Source: Chondrilla cf. caribensis (lineage: Eukaryota > Porifera > Demospongiae > Chondrillida > Chondrillidae). Taken from it: a stretch of DNA of 64,000 bases. Made by a program: the position numbers and the translations under genes. The notes under the pieces were generated by a model. It did no database searches, was not told the origin of the DNA, and saw nothing but the letters and a program-made list of their open reading frames with translations. Location of the stretch: positions 4,012,501 through 4,076,500 of the forward strand of contig OZ026556.1 of assembly GCA_964020155.1 (NCBI GenBank). The letters run 5' to 3'. Positions 63,941-64,000 of the stretch are shown here, in pieces (position 1 is the first letter of the stretch; every line of letters begins with the position of its first letter).

Positions 63941-64000
63941 ATTCAGAAGTATGTACCAATCAAAATGTGTACCAACAGGGTATTCACATACCATGTAAGT

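Overview
The window is animal nuclear DNA: genes are split by short GT-AG introns, there are orthologues of animal genes (RPL3, DNAJC11, SSNA1, EME1, TMEM104, IQCK, CDR2), and long (CA)n/(GT)n tracts and small inverted-repeat transposons sit in introns and spacers. Close gene packing, 80-bp to few-kb introns, a receptor tyrosine kinase with a tyrosine-rich tail, and two giant secreted beta-helix plus multi-membrane-span proteins suggest a sponge, probably a demosponge. The taxon is an inference; the gene assignments come from translated exons whose splice phases were checked by hand.

Layout. 0-2.5 kb: last three exons of a receptor tyrosine kinase (+). 2.5-5.2 kb: repeats, no firm gene. 5.3-7.9 kb: a mucin-like membrane protein (-) and intronless DNAJC11 (+). 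9.1-12.4 kb: intronless SPRYD3 (-) head-to-head with SSNA1 (+). 12.7-20.1 kb (-): a 15-exon, 1464-residue ZNFX1-like SF1 helicase whose last exon encodes a Death domain. 20.6-24.7 kb: RBM18 (-) head-to-head with CCDC137 (+). 25.3-32.1 kb: TMEM104 (-) head-to-head with IQCK (+). 33.2-37.1 kb and 39.4-43.5 kb: two intronless paralogues (+) encoding 1317- and 1359-residue beta-helix/multi-TM proteins; the second lies entirely inside intron 7 of EME1, which runs on the other strand (38.1-46.5 kb). 46.6-49.2 kb: RPL3 (-) head-to-head with an NDUFB10-like gene (+). 49.6-53.3 kb: CDR2-like coiled-coil gene (-). 53.8-62.5 kb: a mosaic satellite of two unit families. 63.1-64.0 kb: last two exons of a CLCN7-like chloride channel (-), then a transposon-derived minisatellite.

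Most genes are housekeeping (ribosome, mitochondrion, RNA processing, cilium/centrosome, DNA repair) arranged as divergent pairs with 60-260 bp between start codons. The main candidate for an undescribed system is the helicase-Death fusion: an RNA-sensor-type helicase covalently linked to an apoptosis/innate-immunity adaptor domain, in place of the NFX1 zinc fingers of ZNFX1. Also notable are the two beta-helix receptor-like proteins with a conserved cytoplasmic tail, a minisatellite that has multiplied a splice acceptor about 17 times in IQCK, and two transposons whose interiors have expanded into tandem arrays.
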